Below are positions 1-13,607 of a stretch of DNA of 64,000 bases, piece after piece. Position 1 is the first letter of the stretch, and every line of letters starts with the position of its first letter. A program made the translations under genes and the position numbers. The stretch is from Stromatinia cepivora (taxonomy: Eukaryota > Ascomycota > Leotiomycetes > Helotiales > Sclerotiniaceae). The stretch is taken from assembly GCA_014898415.1 (NCBI GenBank), contig RCTD01000010.1:1426001-1490000 (forward strand). The letters are read 5' to 3'. The notes under the pieces were generated by a model. That model saw only the letters and a list, made by a program, of their open reading frames with translations, did no database searches and had not been told where the DNA came from.

Positions 1-396
1 CTCCCGCTGAACTAGTATAAAAGCATTCTTATGCTGGACAATGTGCCTGCCATATCCTGGTTGCGCGAGAAATGTCGCAGATGATGGACCACTTTCTAAT
101 TGTTCGCCGGTCGTTCGCATAGAATAATCATGAACACGGGTAATCCGTGATGCGATGAAACCCCCAGGAGGTCGAGGGAGACACAGCCATGCTAAGATCC
201 ATTGATATGAAGGGTCCTCTTTACTGATTTCGAGATTCACCAAAAGACGTCGTTTGATGGTGGAAGCTCCTAGTATCATGAAACGTCGTCCTATGGCGGC
301 AGAAGCCCCAAGACCTGCAAGCCCGATGCCCCCGGCGAAGACAGGATTGTTGAAGAGTGCATCAAGAGTTGTCAGCGATGTTGTTGGGTCGGGCAT
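1..396 (-). CDS. Mitochondrial chaperone BCS1-like protein, N-terminal part (runs off the left edge)
   Basis: The first 132 codons of a minus-strand gene lie here; the rest is outside the window. The start MPDPTTSL is followed by a short N-terminal segment, a Gly/Ala-rich transmembrane stretch (NNPVFAGGIGLAGLGASAA, about residues 16-34), and a positively charged segment ending in KRRLLVNLEISKEDPSYQWI. That last block is the hallmark of the BCS1_N domain. In the family this region carries the single inner-membrane anchor and internal import signal, and the AAA ATPase domain follows it. BCS1 translocates the folded Rieske Fe-S protein during assembly of the bc1 complex. The frame is open to the window edge with no intron. 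Fungi have several BCS1-like paralogs, so this may be a paralog rather than the orthologue. The AT-rich repeat block begins only about 200 bp upstream of the start codon. Confidence 0.85.
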   Translation of the reverse strand, partial: MPDPTTSLTTLDALFNNPVFAGGIGLAGLGASAAIGRRFMILGASTIKRRLLVNLEISKEDPSYQWILAWLCLPRPPGGFIASRITRVHDYSMRTTGEQLESGPSSATFLAQPGYGRHIVQHKNAFILVQRE

Positions 397-1123
397 TTTT
401 TGATGATGGGGTATTTGGGATTATCGCATCGCTTGAAAAAAGCTCTGAAACGATTGACAGTGGGTTAGGGTTCGGAATCTTCCGATGCTTTTTCAACTTC
501 AAATCGAATTTAAGGTTTTTGGGCATTATTTTAGCACATGACTAGGAATCCAAGTATCGGGGCACAGCTTCTTTGATATTGAACTAACCCTATGATAGTT
601 ATATAAAGTCTAAAATTTTATCGAATTAGAATCATCTAATATGAAATAATTCAAATCCATTCATAGCTTAGTCTAGTATTTACTTAAAACCCACTTTTTC
701 GGAGCTTTGAAGATTAATTAGTTTTTTTAAACGAATTTTTTTTTTAAAAGATTTAAAAGATTATTTTTTAAATATTGATTTTTTGTTGAATTTGATTATT
801 ATTTATTATAATAATTTTTTGGATATTGAAATTATAAAAAATTTGAAATATAATTGTTATTATTATTGAATAATAAATAACTCTCATTAATTACTTCATA
901 ATATAAAGATTTATATATATATATATATAGAATATACTTATTCCGAATAATAAAAATAATATAATTAATATAATCAATTAGATCAAATTGATCAAATTGA
1001 TAAATAAAAATAAAGTATTGATATATAAAAGAATTCGAAAAAGATATATAGAAAGATTATATTCTCAATATTAAAGATCTAGAATCTATACTCTAATATT
1101 ATATATAATATTATTATACTATT
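397..1123. other. Boundary between the BCS1-like gene and the repeat block
   Basis: From 397 to about 600 the base composition is gene-like and probably holds the promoter and 5' leader of the BCS1-like gene. Composition then falls abruptly to AT-rich sequence with no coding frame. One half of an inverted repeat lies at about 750-800 (see separate entry). Nothing else is recognisable before the first LTR at 1124. Confidence 0.6.
769..787 (+). repeat. Left arm of an inverted repeat flanking the whole repeat block
   Basis: Nineteen bases here (TAAATATTGATTTTTTGTT) are the exact reverse complement of 28204-28222, at the far end of the AT-rich block. Similarity continues imperfectly for roughly 20-30 bases on each side. 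The surroundings are very AT-rich, so chance or a shared short repeat is possible. The position at both borders of the block suggests terminal inverted repeats of an older element or a duplicated border sequence. Confidence 0.4.
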
Positions 1124-1411
1124 TGTTACGGTTGTTAGAAGGATATTGCTAGTAAAGCTAGGAATCTCTACAAAGAAGCGGTTTTATTATTAAAAGCAAA
1201 CATACAATCAGCGATCTGCTGTCGATTGATTAGAAAACTCTATAAAATCTCTATATTTATTAAACTCTAATATAATCAGCGATTTGTTATCGTTCCAATA
1301 TCATTTTTTATTGGATTTAAAAAAAAAGGTTTTTCTAATTAAAAAAGAATAATGAAAAGTTTCATAATTGTTTTAGAATTAATTAATTCTTTATTATTTG
1401 TAATTTTGACA
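1124..1411 (+). repeat. Gypsy A 5' LTR
   Basis: Starts TGTTACGGTTGTTAGAAGG and ends ...TTTTGACA, just inside the CTATT duplication at 1119-1123. It matches 8090-8380 along its whole length with many transition differences. Confidence 0.93.
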
Positions 1412-4400
1412 ATTCTTTTCATTTTATTCTTAAAAGCAATTCATCAATTAATCATTATCGATACCCCTTTGAATAATCATAATAGGAACAAAAAGTATTT
1501 CAGATCCATTGATCAATTCAAATACCTTTCAAATTCGAAGGGAAAATGTATCGAGGATCCAAAACAATAATGAAGATAAAATATCGATATTAAATCATCA
1601 ATTTATTATATAATTTGAAATAGAATTAATACAAAGATTCAAAAATATACAAAAAAAATTCGAAATCAGAAAATCAGAAAATCAATAATAAATCGAAAAG
1701 ATCTTTGTTTGTCTTATATAAAAAAGGGTAATTAATTCATTGATAATAATCATCAACGATGAAAAAACGATACCTAATTCTATTCCAATTTTTTAAGGAA
1801 GATCCCCAAAACTTCAAAAATTCCTATTTTACAAGGATTCCATTATTATAAAAATAAAAGACTTCTTTTTTCAAATTGAACTTATATTTCAAAATAATAA
1901 CAAATACTATTTTCCGATAAATCAAAAGAAATAGATTATATTATTCAATATTTCCAAAAACAACCTTTTACAATCTAATATCGATACAAAAACAAAATGA
2001 TGAACTCTAATATATTATAAAAAGAATTTAAGGAATATATATATAATATAATATTAAACAAAAGTAATCATTAATATTTAATTATATAATAAATAATCTA
2101 TACCAAATAATAATCTATACAAAATGTAAATAATTTTATAATATATTTCGATAATTTAGAGGAAAAGATCGAATTAAAAATAGAAAATATTCAAAAAGAA
2201 TATCTTTTAACAAATTTACTTCTTTATATTACAAAAAGAATTTCGGAATTATTTCAATAATTAAAAAACAGAAATGAATTGATTAAACAAATATATTATT
2301 TGAAGAATGTAAATAAAATATATTGTATAACAGATTTCTTTGATATACTTTGTGATTGAAAACAGAATAATCCCTCTCTATAATTCAATCATTTTTCCAA
2401 TCTTCTTTAAAACAAACAATTTTAAAAGTAGAATAATTCATTATTGATTAGTAGTATATAATTACAATTTCAATATTTCAAATCTTCTTTTATAAAAAAG
2501 AAAAATAAAGGAATTTCGAAGAAAGATTATCGAAAACAGAAATTGTAGTACTATCGCTATTAATAATTAAATTATTATTCAAAAGAGTACATCAATTCAT
2601 ATATTTATTGATAATATAAAAACAACTATCCTGTTTACAATTGCTCTGTATATCCTTTACAAAATAACAGCTAAAGAAATACTATAATTCAACAATAACT
2701 TTAATTATTTCGGTGATTTTGGATCCTTAATAAAAGAAATATATTATTCCAATTATCGAAGCAAATTTCAAGATCGATAATACTTCGACAAAGATATACT
2801 ATCTCATCAATTCCGAAGTATAAATTAATATTATTCAATAAAACAAATATATCGAATAGGATTAGATCTTTGATCCTAATAAAAGTATTTCATTAATATC
2901 AAATCATTTAATTTAATTATTTAATGTTGATTGTTTTGATAATCTAAAACATTTATATAATAATCAAATTAATAGATTTATCAAAATATATATCAAATAT
3001 ATTTCGAAGATTGAATTCTTTATAGCTTTTAAAACTGTATACAAAAAATCAATTACTTTTTAGAATATGAAAATAGAATTTCGAAAAACAGATTTAATCC
3101 CATTTAATCCTAAAACTATACTCTCGAAATTAGATATTCGAATTTGTACACCTACCCCTCTCTCTTTCAATCTAGATCAATGAATCTCTCAAACCCTTTG
3201 CAATCCAACAGAAACTCTTTTTCAATCAACATTAATTAAATCTCGAATAATTCATCATCAATCAAACTCCCCTACACCTATATTCGAAATTATACTAACT
3301 TTAACTAAAAATATAAAAAGATTAACTTATAAGAATACACTTTTAAATACAAAGAATCATACACTTCGAACAACAAATGAAGTATTAAACAAATATCGAC
3401 ACACAAAAAAAACTCAATTATATTAAAAAAGAATACTCATTGAACAAAAGATTCTTAATATATTATTTCAACAAAAAATTGATATTCAAATTCAATACAA
3501 CAAATATCAAAAAAGGAGAAATTCTAATAGAGAAACATCTTTTAATTGATACTATAGTAAATACAAAAAAACAAAATATAATATAAAAACTTATCAAAAC
3601 AATATAATAAATCCTAAATTATTAAATTCTTAATAATTTTAATTAATTGATTTAATTGTTGTTGAATAATATAGATTTAAAATAATTGAATAGTATAAAA
3701 AGTGGCGATCTGGTGATATTGACGACCCGGTGATAAACCACGTTATACAAAATGAAATTCCTGGGTTTTATTATATCAAGGAAAAGTATCGTTATAAAAT
3801 CAAGCAAAATTCAAACCATTATCGAATAATCTGTATCGATATCTTTTTACAAAATTCAAATCTTTTTAAATTTTATAAACTTCTATTGATGATTTATTAT
3901 AATCTATTTACGAATCGCTTATAATTTAACAAATCTATTATAAGATATCAAAAAGGGAAAGGTTGTATTGAAATTCAAATAAACAAAAAAAACTCAAAAT
4001 GCTTTTGATAATTTAAAAAAAACCTTTATTATAATATCGATATTCCGATATTTTAATTCAATACTCCAAATTCTAATCGAAATCAATACTTTTAAATTTG
4101 TATTAAAATATATATTCTTTCAATTATTTATTCCCTAATAATATAAACGATTCTATTATTTCTTGATAGTATCCCATTATCTTTTATTTATAAAAATTTA
4201 ATTCAATAGAATAAAGGTACTTTATCTATAATCAAAAACTTTTGATTATTTATACAGCTTTTGTTTAATAATGATATTATATTATGAATAATCGATATAT
4301 CATTGTAATCAAAACAGATTACAATAATTTTTAATATTTTATAAAGAAAAAAGAATTCAATAGTAAACAAATACAATAAACCGAAATTCTGACTACTTAC

Positions 4401-5089
4401 GATTTTATAATCATATATAGGTCGGGCAAATTAAATTTCATCGATGATCTATCGAAATGATCAGATTATACAGAAAATATAAATAATATTAACGAAATAC
4501 TATTTATATTACAAAATAAATTGAAAAATATTATAATAATAATTATAATTTTCTTTCTTTCAAAAATAGAAACGAAACTCTTATAGAACATTATAAGCCT
4601 CTTTCAATAAAAGGGGTATAACTTGTTTTTATATAATTCTAAAAAATCGCTAATAGAAACTGATTATAAATAATCGATATTATATTGAATAATTAATATA
4701 TTAATTAATAATAAAATAATATTTGAATCAATATCGGAACCAATAAGAAATGCTTTGTTATAATTTCAAGAGAATAACGATTTTATAAAAAGCAAAAAAT
4801 ACCTGAAGCACCGATATAATTCAATTAGAGATACTGTACTTTAGAAAGTCGATATCGATGATTTGTTCATTTATAATGAACATATCTTTGTATTGTCAAA
4901 TAAAGCTATAAAAGTCGAAATCTTAGAGGCTCATTACAATAACCCTATAAAAGATCATTAAAATATTAAAAAAACCTGGGAGATCCTGAAAAACAAGTAT
5001 TTCTAATCCAATATAATAAAAGATATAAAAAAATATATATGAATATATATTATCTATCAATAAATAATTATAAAATATTATCGACCCTA

Positions 5090-6320
5090 TAATGAATTAC
5101 AAACCCTACTATTCCCTTCTAATCTTTGGAAAGAAATAGCAATGGATTTTATTATAAATTTATCTCTTTCAAAAATAAATAAATATATATATAATACTAT
5201 TTTTATTGTTATCGATAGATATACAAAACTTATCTAATATATTCCAATCAATAAAACGATAATTTTATTTGAACTAATAAAGATTTTGTTTTGATATGTT
5301 TTTAAGGATTTCGATATACTGAAAGGAATAATTTCAGATCGAGGATTACAATTCGTAAACAAATTTTGAGGGAGTTTGCTTTTCTATTTAAAAATATATT
5401 ACAAATTATCGATAATATTCTATTTACAAATCAATAACTAAACAAAACGATAAAATTAGAATCTAATTCATTATATTATTTGTTATATTAATTGAAAATA
5501 AGATAATTGAATATCATTATTATCCTTAATAGAATTCATCGATAATACAATATAATATAATACAATTAACAAAACATCCTTTAAAGTAATATATAGATAT
5601 CTACCTATATTTAGCTATATTAACAAGGATATCGATATCGAAGGGGAAATACCTACTACATGAGAATATATCGAATTGTTAAATCAAAAAAGAACAAAGT
5701 TAATAGAAATTTGGAATAATTCAATGAAGAAAAGATCAAAGAATAATAAAAAAGATTTAATTTAATGATTTTATATCGATAATAAGGTTATACTTAATAT
5801 TAAGAATATCAAACAATTATGATTCAAAAAGAAATTTTTTGATTGTTTTATAGACCTCTTTATTATTATTAATATTAAAAGTAATAAATAAATATATAAA
5901 TTAGTATTTCCAATATCATACAAAATATATAATATCTTTTATATTTTGCTATTCAAATTATAATTTGAACACAAAAGTACCGCCAATTTCCCGCTTCCTA
6001 AAGAAATTGAAGAATATATAAAATATAAAGTCGAAAAAATATTAGTTTATAGAAAGAAAGGATAAAGAATACAATATTTGATATAATGGAAAAGTTATCA
6101 ATCAATAGAAGATATATAGAAAGTTTTATGAAACTTAATATATATCAAAAGGTATTTGAAGAACTACAAAAAAGAAAATATATTATTATTATAATAATAG
6201 TAAAGAATAAAAAAATAATATTATCAAAGTATATCATAAAAACAAAAGGAATTCGCATTTGTATTAAAAAATTAGAATATCTATATTTAAAAAACCCTTA
6301 TGCAATCAATTTATTCTGAT
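5090..6320 (+). pseudogene. Gypsy A pol remnant: integrase core and chromodomain
   Basis: Conceptual reading through stops shows the retroviral-type integrase catalytic core: the first Asp in AMDFIINL, the hydrophobic strand FIVIDRYTKL and the second Asp in IISDRGLQF. About 600 bp later comes a chromodomain-like block with EYxxxKVEKIL and YLIxWKSY. In chromoviruses this C-terminal domain is thought to steer integration towards methylated-histone chromatin. All frames contain multiple stops; no functional product is possible. Confidence 0.85.
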
Positions 6321-6579
6321 AAATTATTACAAATATATTACCTTTATTTCGCTGTTAAATATTTATATTTTCTTTGCTTTTTTATTTTCTTTTTTAACAA
6401 TCTATTTTTATTTATATTATCCGAATCCTTATCAATATCCGATTTCATCGATTGATGGAATATTCGCCGAATATAATTTTCGGTAATAGGATCCCGATGG
6501 GAAATTTGTAGAATCGTTGTAAAAATAGATATAGGGGGAGATTTATTTATACTTTATAATCAAGATCTGAAAAATCTAT

Positions 6580-7252
6580 TAGTATCTAATTATCGATCAA
6601 TTAAATTCAATTCATTATATTTGTTATATTGATTTAGAAGCTTTTTCGCTAATTGATTATATTCATTTAGGATAGTATTTATATCATTATTGCTGGAGTC
6701 CTTCAAAAAATCGAGACTCTTAATTTGAGCTATTGATTTCTTTATTATAGGTATTATTGATTTCATTAAAGCTATTAATACTTCTCAACGGACAATCGAC
6801 AATATTATATTGATTTCAAGAATTGGATTTAATTTATCAGAATTTATCGAAAATGAAAACGGTATATTAATTATTGAGATCTTTTCTTTTTTAAACCTTT
6901 TGGGATTCGATGGTTTAGTGTTAAATTATTGTAGATCCTTGTTGTTATTATTAAGAAGTTCAATTGGTTTTAATACTTTTCTTTTGATAAGAACCGATTT
7001 GGGAGCTTTCTCGACAGATTTCGCTTTGATTATTCGAAGTGCAATGATATATAACTTCTTTATTATTATTTTATCAATACTTTTAATACTTTTAGCTTTA
7101 TTTTTAATTGTTTTTCGATATATCGATTTTGTTAACAGAATATAAACGGATTTCGATGATTTGGATCGAATCGGGGGAGCCTTAAGGATCTCTTCCTTAT
7201 TCTCTTCATTAGTAGTATCCTTCAATTCATCTTCATTTATTGGCTTATCTAC
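6580..7252 (-). pseudogene. Antisense ORF of unknown function inside gypsy A, between pol and the 3' LTR
   Basis: Read on the minus strand, one frame of about 224 codons is interrupted by only two stops (TAA after NNNNKDLQ and TGA after ILSIVR), both of kinds RIP can create. This is striking in a region where other frames hit stops every few dozen bases. The product is lysine- and serine-rich. It begins with an acidic part (PINEDELKDTTNEENKEEI), then a basic part (SIYRKTIKNKAKSIKSIDK), and ends with a Leu/Asn-rich helix-like tail (NDINTILNEYNQLAKKLLNQ). A short plus-strand ORF at 6,810-7,145 overlaps it and looks like its shadow. I do not recognise a domain. From memory, some Boty-type gypsy elements of Botrytis carry an extra reverse-oriented ORF near the 3' LTR; whether this is related is an inference. 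Confidence 0.55.
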
Positions 7253-8089
7253 CGGCTATTGATATAATTATATAATTGTTAATAAAAAAAGCAATGAATT
7301 ATATTCAATATATCAATAAAGTATTGTTACAAATCTATATATATTTTTATTAACTTTATTAATTTCTCTATTTATATATTTAATACCAATATAGTTTTCT
7401 TTGTATTATAAAATAACCGTATCAAACTATATTTCTTTTGTTTGTAAAGGAAGGTCTTTATTCTTTGTATGAATTTAATTTGCCGATCCTTCAATTTCTT
7501 TAATAATATAGTCTTTTCAAACGAACCTACTTCAGTTGTTTATTATTTGCAACAAAACCATAATAAGCGATTTATTATAGGGTTAACGTTTTCTGGTGGT
7601 ATTATATAGAGTTTCTTCTTTCAGGTACATTCTATATATATTAGATCAGGTTTTTTTGAAAAAGAGTATTTCTTATTTATTATCTTTTCTTTAAGCAAAG
7701 ATTTTGTATTATTGTAATAAGCAATATATTTAATACAATGAAAATATATCGGATGTATAAATTACAAAGGTATACAAATCGAATATATTACTAATTCGGG
7801 AAAAAATTGAGATATAATAAAAAGAGTAACAAAAGTTTTAAAATATAATATCACAATTGCAATACAAAAATACGAAGTTTCGAAAATAGGATTCCGATAG
7901 ATTTATATAACTTTCAAAAAGCAAATTATATATATTTTTGTTATTATTATTGTTATTATTTATCTCTTTATTTGTTATACAAAAATTATTATATATTATA
8001 ATTGTTTTATCGATCGATAACTCTCTATAATTACAAATAGATCAGCAATTCATCAGCTTTTTAGGAATGAAACCTCGAAGGGAAGGCTT

Positions 8090-8380
8090 TATTATAATTG
8101 TTAAAAGGATATTACTAATAAAATTAGGAATTTTTATAAGAAAATGATTTCATTATTAAAAGCAAATATACAACCGACGATCTGTTATCGATTGATTAGA
8201 AAACTCTATAAAATCTCTGTATTTATTAAACTCTAATATATAATCAATGGTTTGTTATTGTTCTGATATCATTCTTTATTGGATTTAAAAGAAAGAGGTT
8301 CTCCTAATTAGAAAAGAATAATGAAAAGTTTTATAGTTGTTTTAGGACTAATTGATTCTTTGCCATTTGTGACTCTGACA
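8090..8380 (+). repeat. Gypsy A 3' LTR
   Basis: Begins TATTATAATTGTTAAAAGG (TG of the 5' copy changed to TA) right after a purine-rich tract (GAAGGGAAGG at about 8,077-8,086) that fits a polypurine primer site. It ends ...CTCTGACA and is followed by the CTATT duplication at 8381-8385. Confidence 0.93.
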
Positions 8381-8636
8381 CTATTCAACTTTTATTATTA
8401 TAACTTGATATTTGCTTATTCTATTATAGTCTACGAGCTACTACTTCTCAATTATAAGATTTATCATCTTTAAATACGTAATATCTTATAATAATATCAA
8501 AAAAGAAAGAGCAGGAATATTTAATTTATTTTTTAATTTATTTTTTAATTTATTCTAATCAATATTATTTTATTTTATAAATTCGTTATTTTTTATAAAC
8601 TTTATTTTATTTTTAAATTTACAAAATAATTATTCT

Positions 8637-8802
8637 TGTTAACTTTTGGTGCAGGAAGTAGTAGTATTGTTGATTATGTAGATTGAATTAAGGATTTATA
8701 ATTCTAGTAGGAGTAGAATTGAGGTTATCCTTAAATATGGTTTGTGTATCATTGTGATTATGTGATTTCAATTTTAATTCTATAATGGTTTCATTTCCAA
8801 TA
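8637..8802 (-). repeat. Copia B LTR, left copy (3' LTR of the minus-strand element)
   Basis: Plus-strand ends are TGTTAACTTTTGG and ...TCATTTCCAATA. It pairs with 27833-27998 over 166 bp. The adjacent interior sequence at 8803-8812 reads as AAAAGAG-like purines on the minus strand, suitable for a polypurine tract. Confidence 0.92.
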
Positions 8803-8829
8803 CTCTTTTATTGAGGATATTCTATTCGA

Positions 8830-11800
8830 TTCTTTTAAACTATTAATCCTAATATTTTCTTGAATTTTTTGAAAGCAATCTTTGTATAAGGCTTCGTTAT
8901 TTTGTCAGTAATTATATTATATATATTGATATAATTAATAGTGATTTTTTTCTTTTCTGTTAAGTTTTTGATAAAGTGATAATTGATATTTATATATTTG
9001 GATTGTTCGTGTAAATATGGATTTTTGGTTAAAGCTAAAATACTTTGATTATTATTAAGTATTTGAATTGTATTTTTGTTCTTTTCAATATAACTTGATC
9101 TGAATAGATTTTTGAGTATTTGTATAATTTATCTTCTTTGTTTGATGAATATTATTATTGCAATATATTCTGATTCTGTATTAAAGATAGCTACAGATAC
9201 TTGTTTCTTATTAATCTATAATATAAAACTTTTATAGAATATCACAATTCCTTTTGAAATACTTTTCCAGTTATATTTGTCATTAGCTTAATCTGTATCT
9301 GTATATACCTTTATTGTATTATTAGGTATATTGTATTTTTTGTAGATATTAGATTGTATTTCCTTTAGTCTGAATTATAACTTCTGTTTAATTGTTGATT
9401 ATAAATATCGTATTAGATTCTTCAAAGTTATAGTATGATGTTTTGCTGGTTTTGTTATAAATTGTAAAAGTCTTCCAACTGAGAATACTATATTTGATCG
9501 AATATATATTATTGGATGAATTATATTTTCTATTTATTGTTGATATTTGTTTATATTTGTTAGTTCATTGTTATTGGTTATTGATCGAAGATAGATATAA
9601 TCTATTATTAGTAGTTTCTTAGTTTGGTATTGTTTATATATAATATTGTATTTGGTTAATATAATATTAAGATATTCTTTTTGATTTGTAGTTAATATAT
9701 ATATTTTTCTATTATGAATAATTCTAATATTTAGGATTTTATTAATCTCCTTTAGATTCTTGATATTAAAATAAATTGATAGCTTTTCATCGAATCAAAT
9801 GATTTGTAATAATATATATAATACAATAACGATATCATTAATATATATTAATAATATTATATCACAGTCTTTGGATGTATACAGATATAGATTTGCCAAA
9901 TTTTATACAAAGTCTATATTTAAAAGCTCTTTCTTTAATAATAAACTCCAATCCTTTTCAGTTTACTTCAAATTATATAAACTTTGTAAAACTCGTAATA
10001 TATATCCCTTTTCGACTTTGATATCTTGAAGTAATTCGAAATAGATCTCTTTCTTTAAATGCGATTCAATAAAGATGTTTTTGATATCGAAATATAAGCA
10101 TTCCAAATTTTCCTTTACAATAATAATTAGAAATAGTTTGAATATATCTAGTCTCATTATTAATACAAACATTTCGTTGTAATCTTTTTCTAATATCTAA
10201 TTGAATCTTCGAATTACTAATCTTGCTTTGAATCGTTCTACTTTGTTATTCTTAATCTTGATTATAAATACCTATTTCATTGAAACCAAATTACTTCCTT
10301 TAGAAAATATATATTCTTTCCAAATATCATTTTGAATTAAAGATATAATTTCCTTTTGGATAACTTTCTTCTATTTTTCAAAGTATTCTCAATCTGATAT
10401 TGCTTCTTTATAAATTCTTGATATTTTGATTTCTAGAACTTCTTCAACTGGATATATTATATTTTCTATATTATTTGTATCTATCAACGAAATTATGAAA
10501 TCTAAAACGATTTTGTTTTTAACATAAAAGTTCATTTTATAAATAATTGGGATTATAATTATAATATATTCTATACTTTCTTGAATTTTGGTTTATATAG
10601 ATATTATAATTAATACTTTTATAATCTTGCTTTTCTATTCTTTTTCAGGATCTTGTTTTATATCTCTTTTCTATTTTCGTATTAAATATCTTAGAGGTTT
10701 ATCTTTAAAATTTATTGTATTCTTTTATTCAATCTCAAATGATTATAGATTTACTTCGCTTTTTGATTTTACTGAAATAAACTTGTTAGTAAAATTTAAA
10801 ATAGTTTTAAATTTTATTTCTAGTATAGATTCAGGGTTTGCAGAAGTTGACTTTTGGGTTGAAATTTTTGGAATGATGGATTTGATATTTGAAATATCTT
10901 TGGAAAAAGATTCTTGATTTGTCTTTTGGATATTGCTATCTTCATTTTTATTATATATTGATATTGATATATCCAATTTATTTAGTTTCAATTCGATAAT
11001 TGAGGTATTTGATATAATCACTAAACTTGGTATAATATTTATTGAAAAGAACATTTGGAACGAAGATAATATAAATATTGCATTTGATATTAAAGATAGA
11101 AAAGATGTTTTGTTTATTATTGATTTATTATAAGATCTTCGATTTAGCTTTATATTCTTTATTTCTTGTAGATCTGATTTACAATTTCTTAATTTAAAAT
11201 CCAAATCTTTTTTTCGATAAGATTCATTTATAATTATTTTATTTGATTGAAATATATAATCTAGTTTTGGAGAATATATTTTGATATGTTTATTTGTAAC
11301 TTTTGAGTATCTTAGAAATATATCGATTTTCGAAATATTCTACAACTTATTGTATTTTTGTTTTTTCGGAATAATTTTGGGATTAATATAAATATAATAT
11401 TTGCTCTCTCAAACTTTATATATTTTTATATTTAATATTATATTTATAAAAGCTTTTATAAAGGATTAATTTATTTTATTTATATCAGGATTAATATTAA
11501 TATGATTCTTAATATAAGTATTATATTTTATAATTTCGTTTTAAAATTTTAATGATAATCCAGTTTTTTTTAATATTATTCTTATATTTGTTTTTGTAAT
11601 CTTTATATTCTATTCTGCAGATCTGTTTTGATATAAAAAGACAATTATTATAATTTCGGATTATATACTTAATGATCATTCATAAATAGCTTATAGGAGT
11701 TTCGGTATATTGTTAATCCTAATTGTAATAATCTTTTCTTTAATAATCAATTCCATTTCCTTTTTCCAAATTTTCAATATTTGAATTATATCGTTTTTTT

Positions 11801-13040
11801 GTTTAAATAATATAATCCAATTTATTTTTATATAATTATCAATAATCAATATGAAATAACGATTCCCTTGAATCGATTTTGGGAATGATTTTGTAATATC
11901 GAAATATATAAATTCGAGTCTCTTTGATTTGTACGAATTCAATTATTTTGGAATATAATTGATCATCTTAATGAATATACACACTTTGTAGATATCTAAT
12001 TCAATTAGGATCTTTATTGGTTTAATTATATTGAATATTTTATATAGATTTTTGATTTTATTTGGACTTAAATGATTGAATCTTTAATATTATAATAGGT
12101 ATCTTTCTTTTTTCTTGAATATTAATTTGTTATCGGTATCTTTAGTATTATTGATTATCTCTGAAGAAAAGCCTTTTTCTTGATTATTTTGATATATATT
12201 CGAATAAAAAACTGTATCCTCGTATCCTTTAATTATATATAAAACTATATATATTCTATCTTGCATTCTAGTACAGATGATTTTCTTATTGTTTTTTTTG
12301 AAATATATATAATGAAAATTGAATTCCTTTTGCAGCTCTATTTCGCAGATCCTTTTTCCTAATAGCAAGTTTACTTTTAGCTTTGATATATATAATATAT
12401 TTGAAAGTAGCATTTTAGAATTATCTTTGTATATTATATTCATTAAACCTTAATAACGATAATATATTATTCTCCTATCAATCTTTATCCTTCATTTGAT
12501 AATAGAATCTATTGATCTAAATAATGAAGGTTAATTAGATATATATAAAAAAATATTTATATTAGTATACTATTTGTTAGGGGAAGTTTTACTAATAATC
12601 TTTTTTGTTAAATTGCAATTTTCCTTTATTATATCCTTAATATCGAAATCTGATTTAAAGATATTGTTAACAAAATATACTTAATCTTTTTTGTTGAAGT
12701 AAATCTTCTTTGGATTCGATGATTTCTTTTTCTTTTGGTAATAAAGGTAATTATAAAGGAGTTTGTTGATTTATACTAAATGTAAGTAATCTTATATATA
12801 ATGATCTTCCTTTTAATACAGATCATAAATATTATTTGAGATCTCGAAATCTGATTCTTGATATTGAAAAGTGTATCTAGATTCTTTCACAATTTGTATT
12901 TGCTTTGATTTATTCTTAAAACGAAGTTTCTTAATTTGTAAATACTTGATTTTATTGTCGATATTAAGGCTGATTTGGATATCCAATATATTTATTACTT
13001 TTTGATAATCGATTGGAAGATTATATATTAAAACCAAAAA
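8830..13040 (-). pseudogene. Copia B gag-pol remnant
   Basis: Broken minus-strand polyprotein of copia B. Domains along the minus strand: a Gag-like piece (12,813-13,037), a Gag-pre-integrase/protease piece (12,090-12,443), integrase (11,691-11,942), RT (9,963-10,172 plus fragments to about 10,500) and RNase H (8,830-9,240). The RT block closely fits the fungal copia signature (a DVKNAF-type motif seen here as DIKNIF). Stops separate all blocks. The piece upstream of Gag continues on the other side of the nested insertion at 27,493-27,832. Confidence 0.88.
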
Positions 13041-13607
13041 TAAAATAATATCTTGATATATTGATCAATAGTTTTCGTTTATAATCTTTAATTTTCTTTT
13101 ATACTTTTTCAATTTGTTCTAGATTTCGATAATAGTTATATCGGGATAAATATCAAATTGAAATTTGAAGTTCTGGATCATCGTTATATATATATTAATT
13201 ATAATTGTATTGACTTTAGTATATTTTGATTTAAAGTATTTTCAAAGTATATATATTGTTGAATATTCATTGGTAAAGACTTTATCGTTATTATTAAGTA
13301 TTATACAAATATATGATAATGTATTTGCTTTATTCTTTAAGTATTCCGATTTCAATTCGATATTATAATATATATGACCATTAATCTCGTAAGTAGATAT
13401 TGTATTGGGTCCTGTAATCTATATATATTCGTTTAATGTTTGATTAATTATATAAAACTATTCTTTCCTTTTCAATTGTATCTTCGTTTATTTAAATTAT
13501 TGTTTATGGTTGTTTTGATCAAACTTCGAAGGATTGTTTGATTCTGATATTGTAAAGGTTTTTTATTGTTTAATAGATATTGAAAATAATCTTCAGGTTT
13601 TTAAAAT

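Larger units (their letters stand above)
1124..8380 (+). mobile_element. Gypsy A: complete but RIP-inactivated Ty3/gypsy LTR retrotransposon with chromodomain
   Basis: This 7.26-kb element is bounded by two LTRs of about 288 and 291 bp and flanked by the duplication CTATT (1119-1123 and 8381-8385). The plus strand carries the usual gypsy order in degraded form. End of RT/RNase H is at about 3,740-4,470 (FLGFIISRKS...; YIGRANxISSMIYRNDQ resembles the family's PGKANGLADALSRRDDQ). The integrase core is at about 5,090-5,400 (WKEIAMDFIINL, FIVIDRYTKL, IISDRGLQFV). A chromodomain is at about 5,980-6,200 (EIEEYIKYKVEKILVYRKKG, then a WKSY motif). Every frame is broken by stops, so it cannot be autonomous. 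The Gag region (about 1,412-3,000) is too decayed to recognise. The 1.77 kb between the end of pol and the 3' LTR holds an antisense frame listed separately. The two LTRs differ mainly by C/T and G/A transitions, which fits RIP. Confidence 0.93.
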
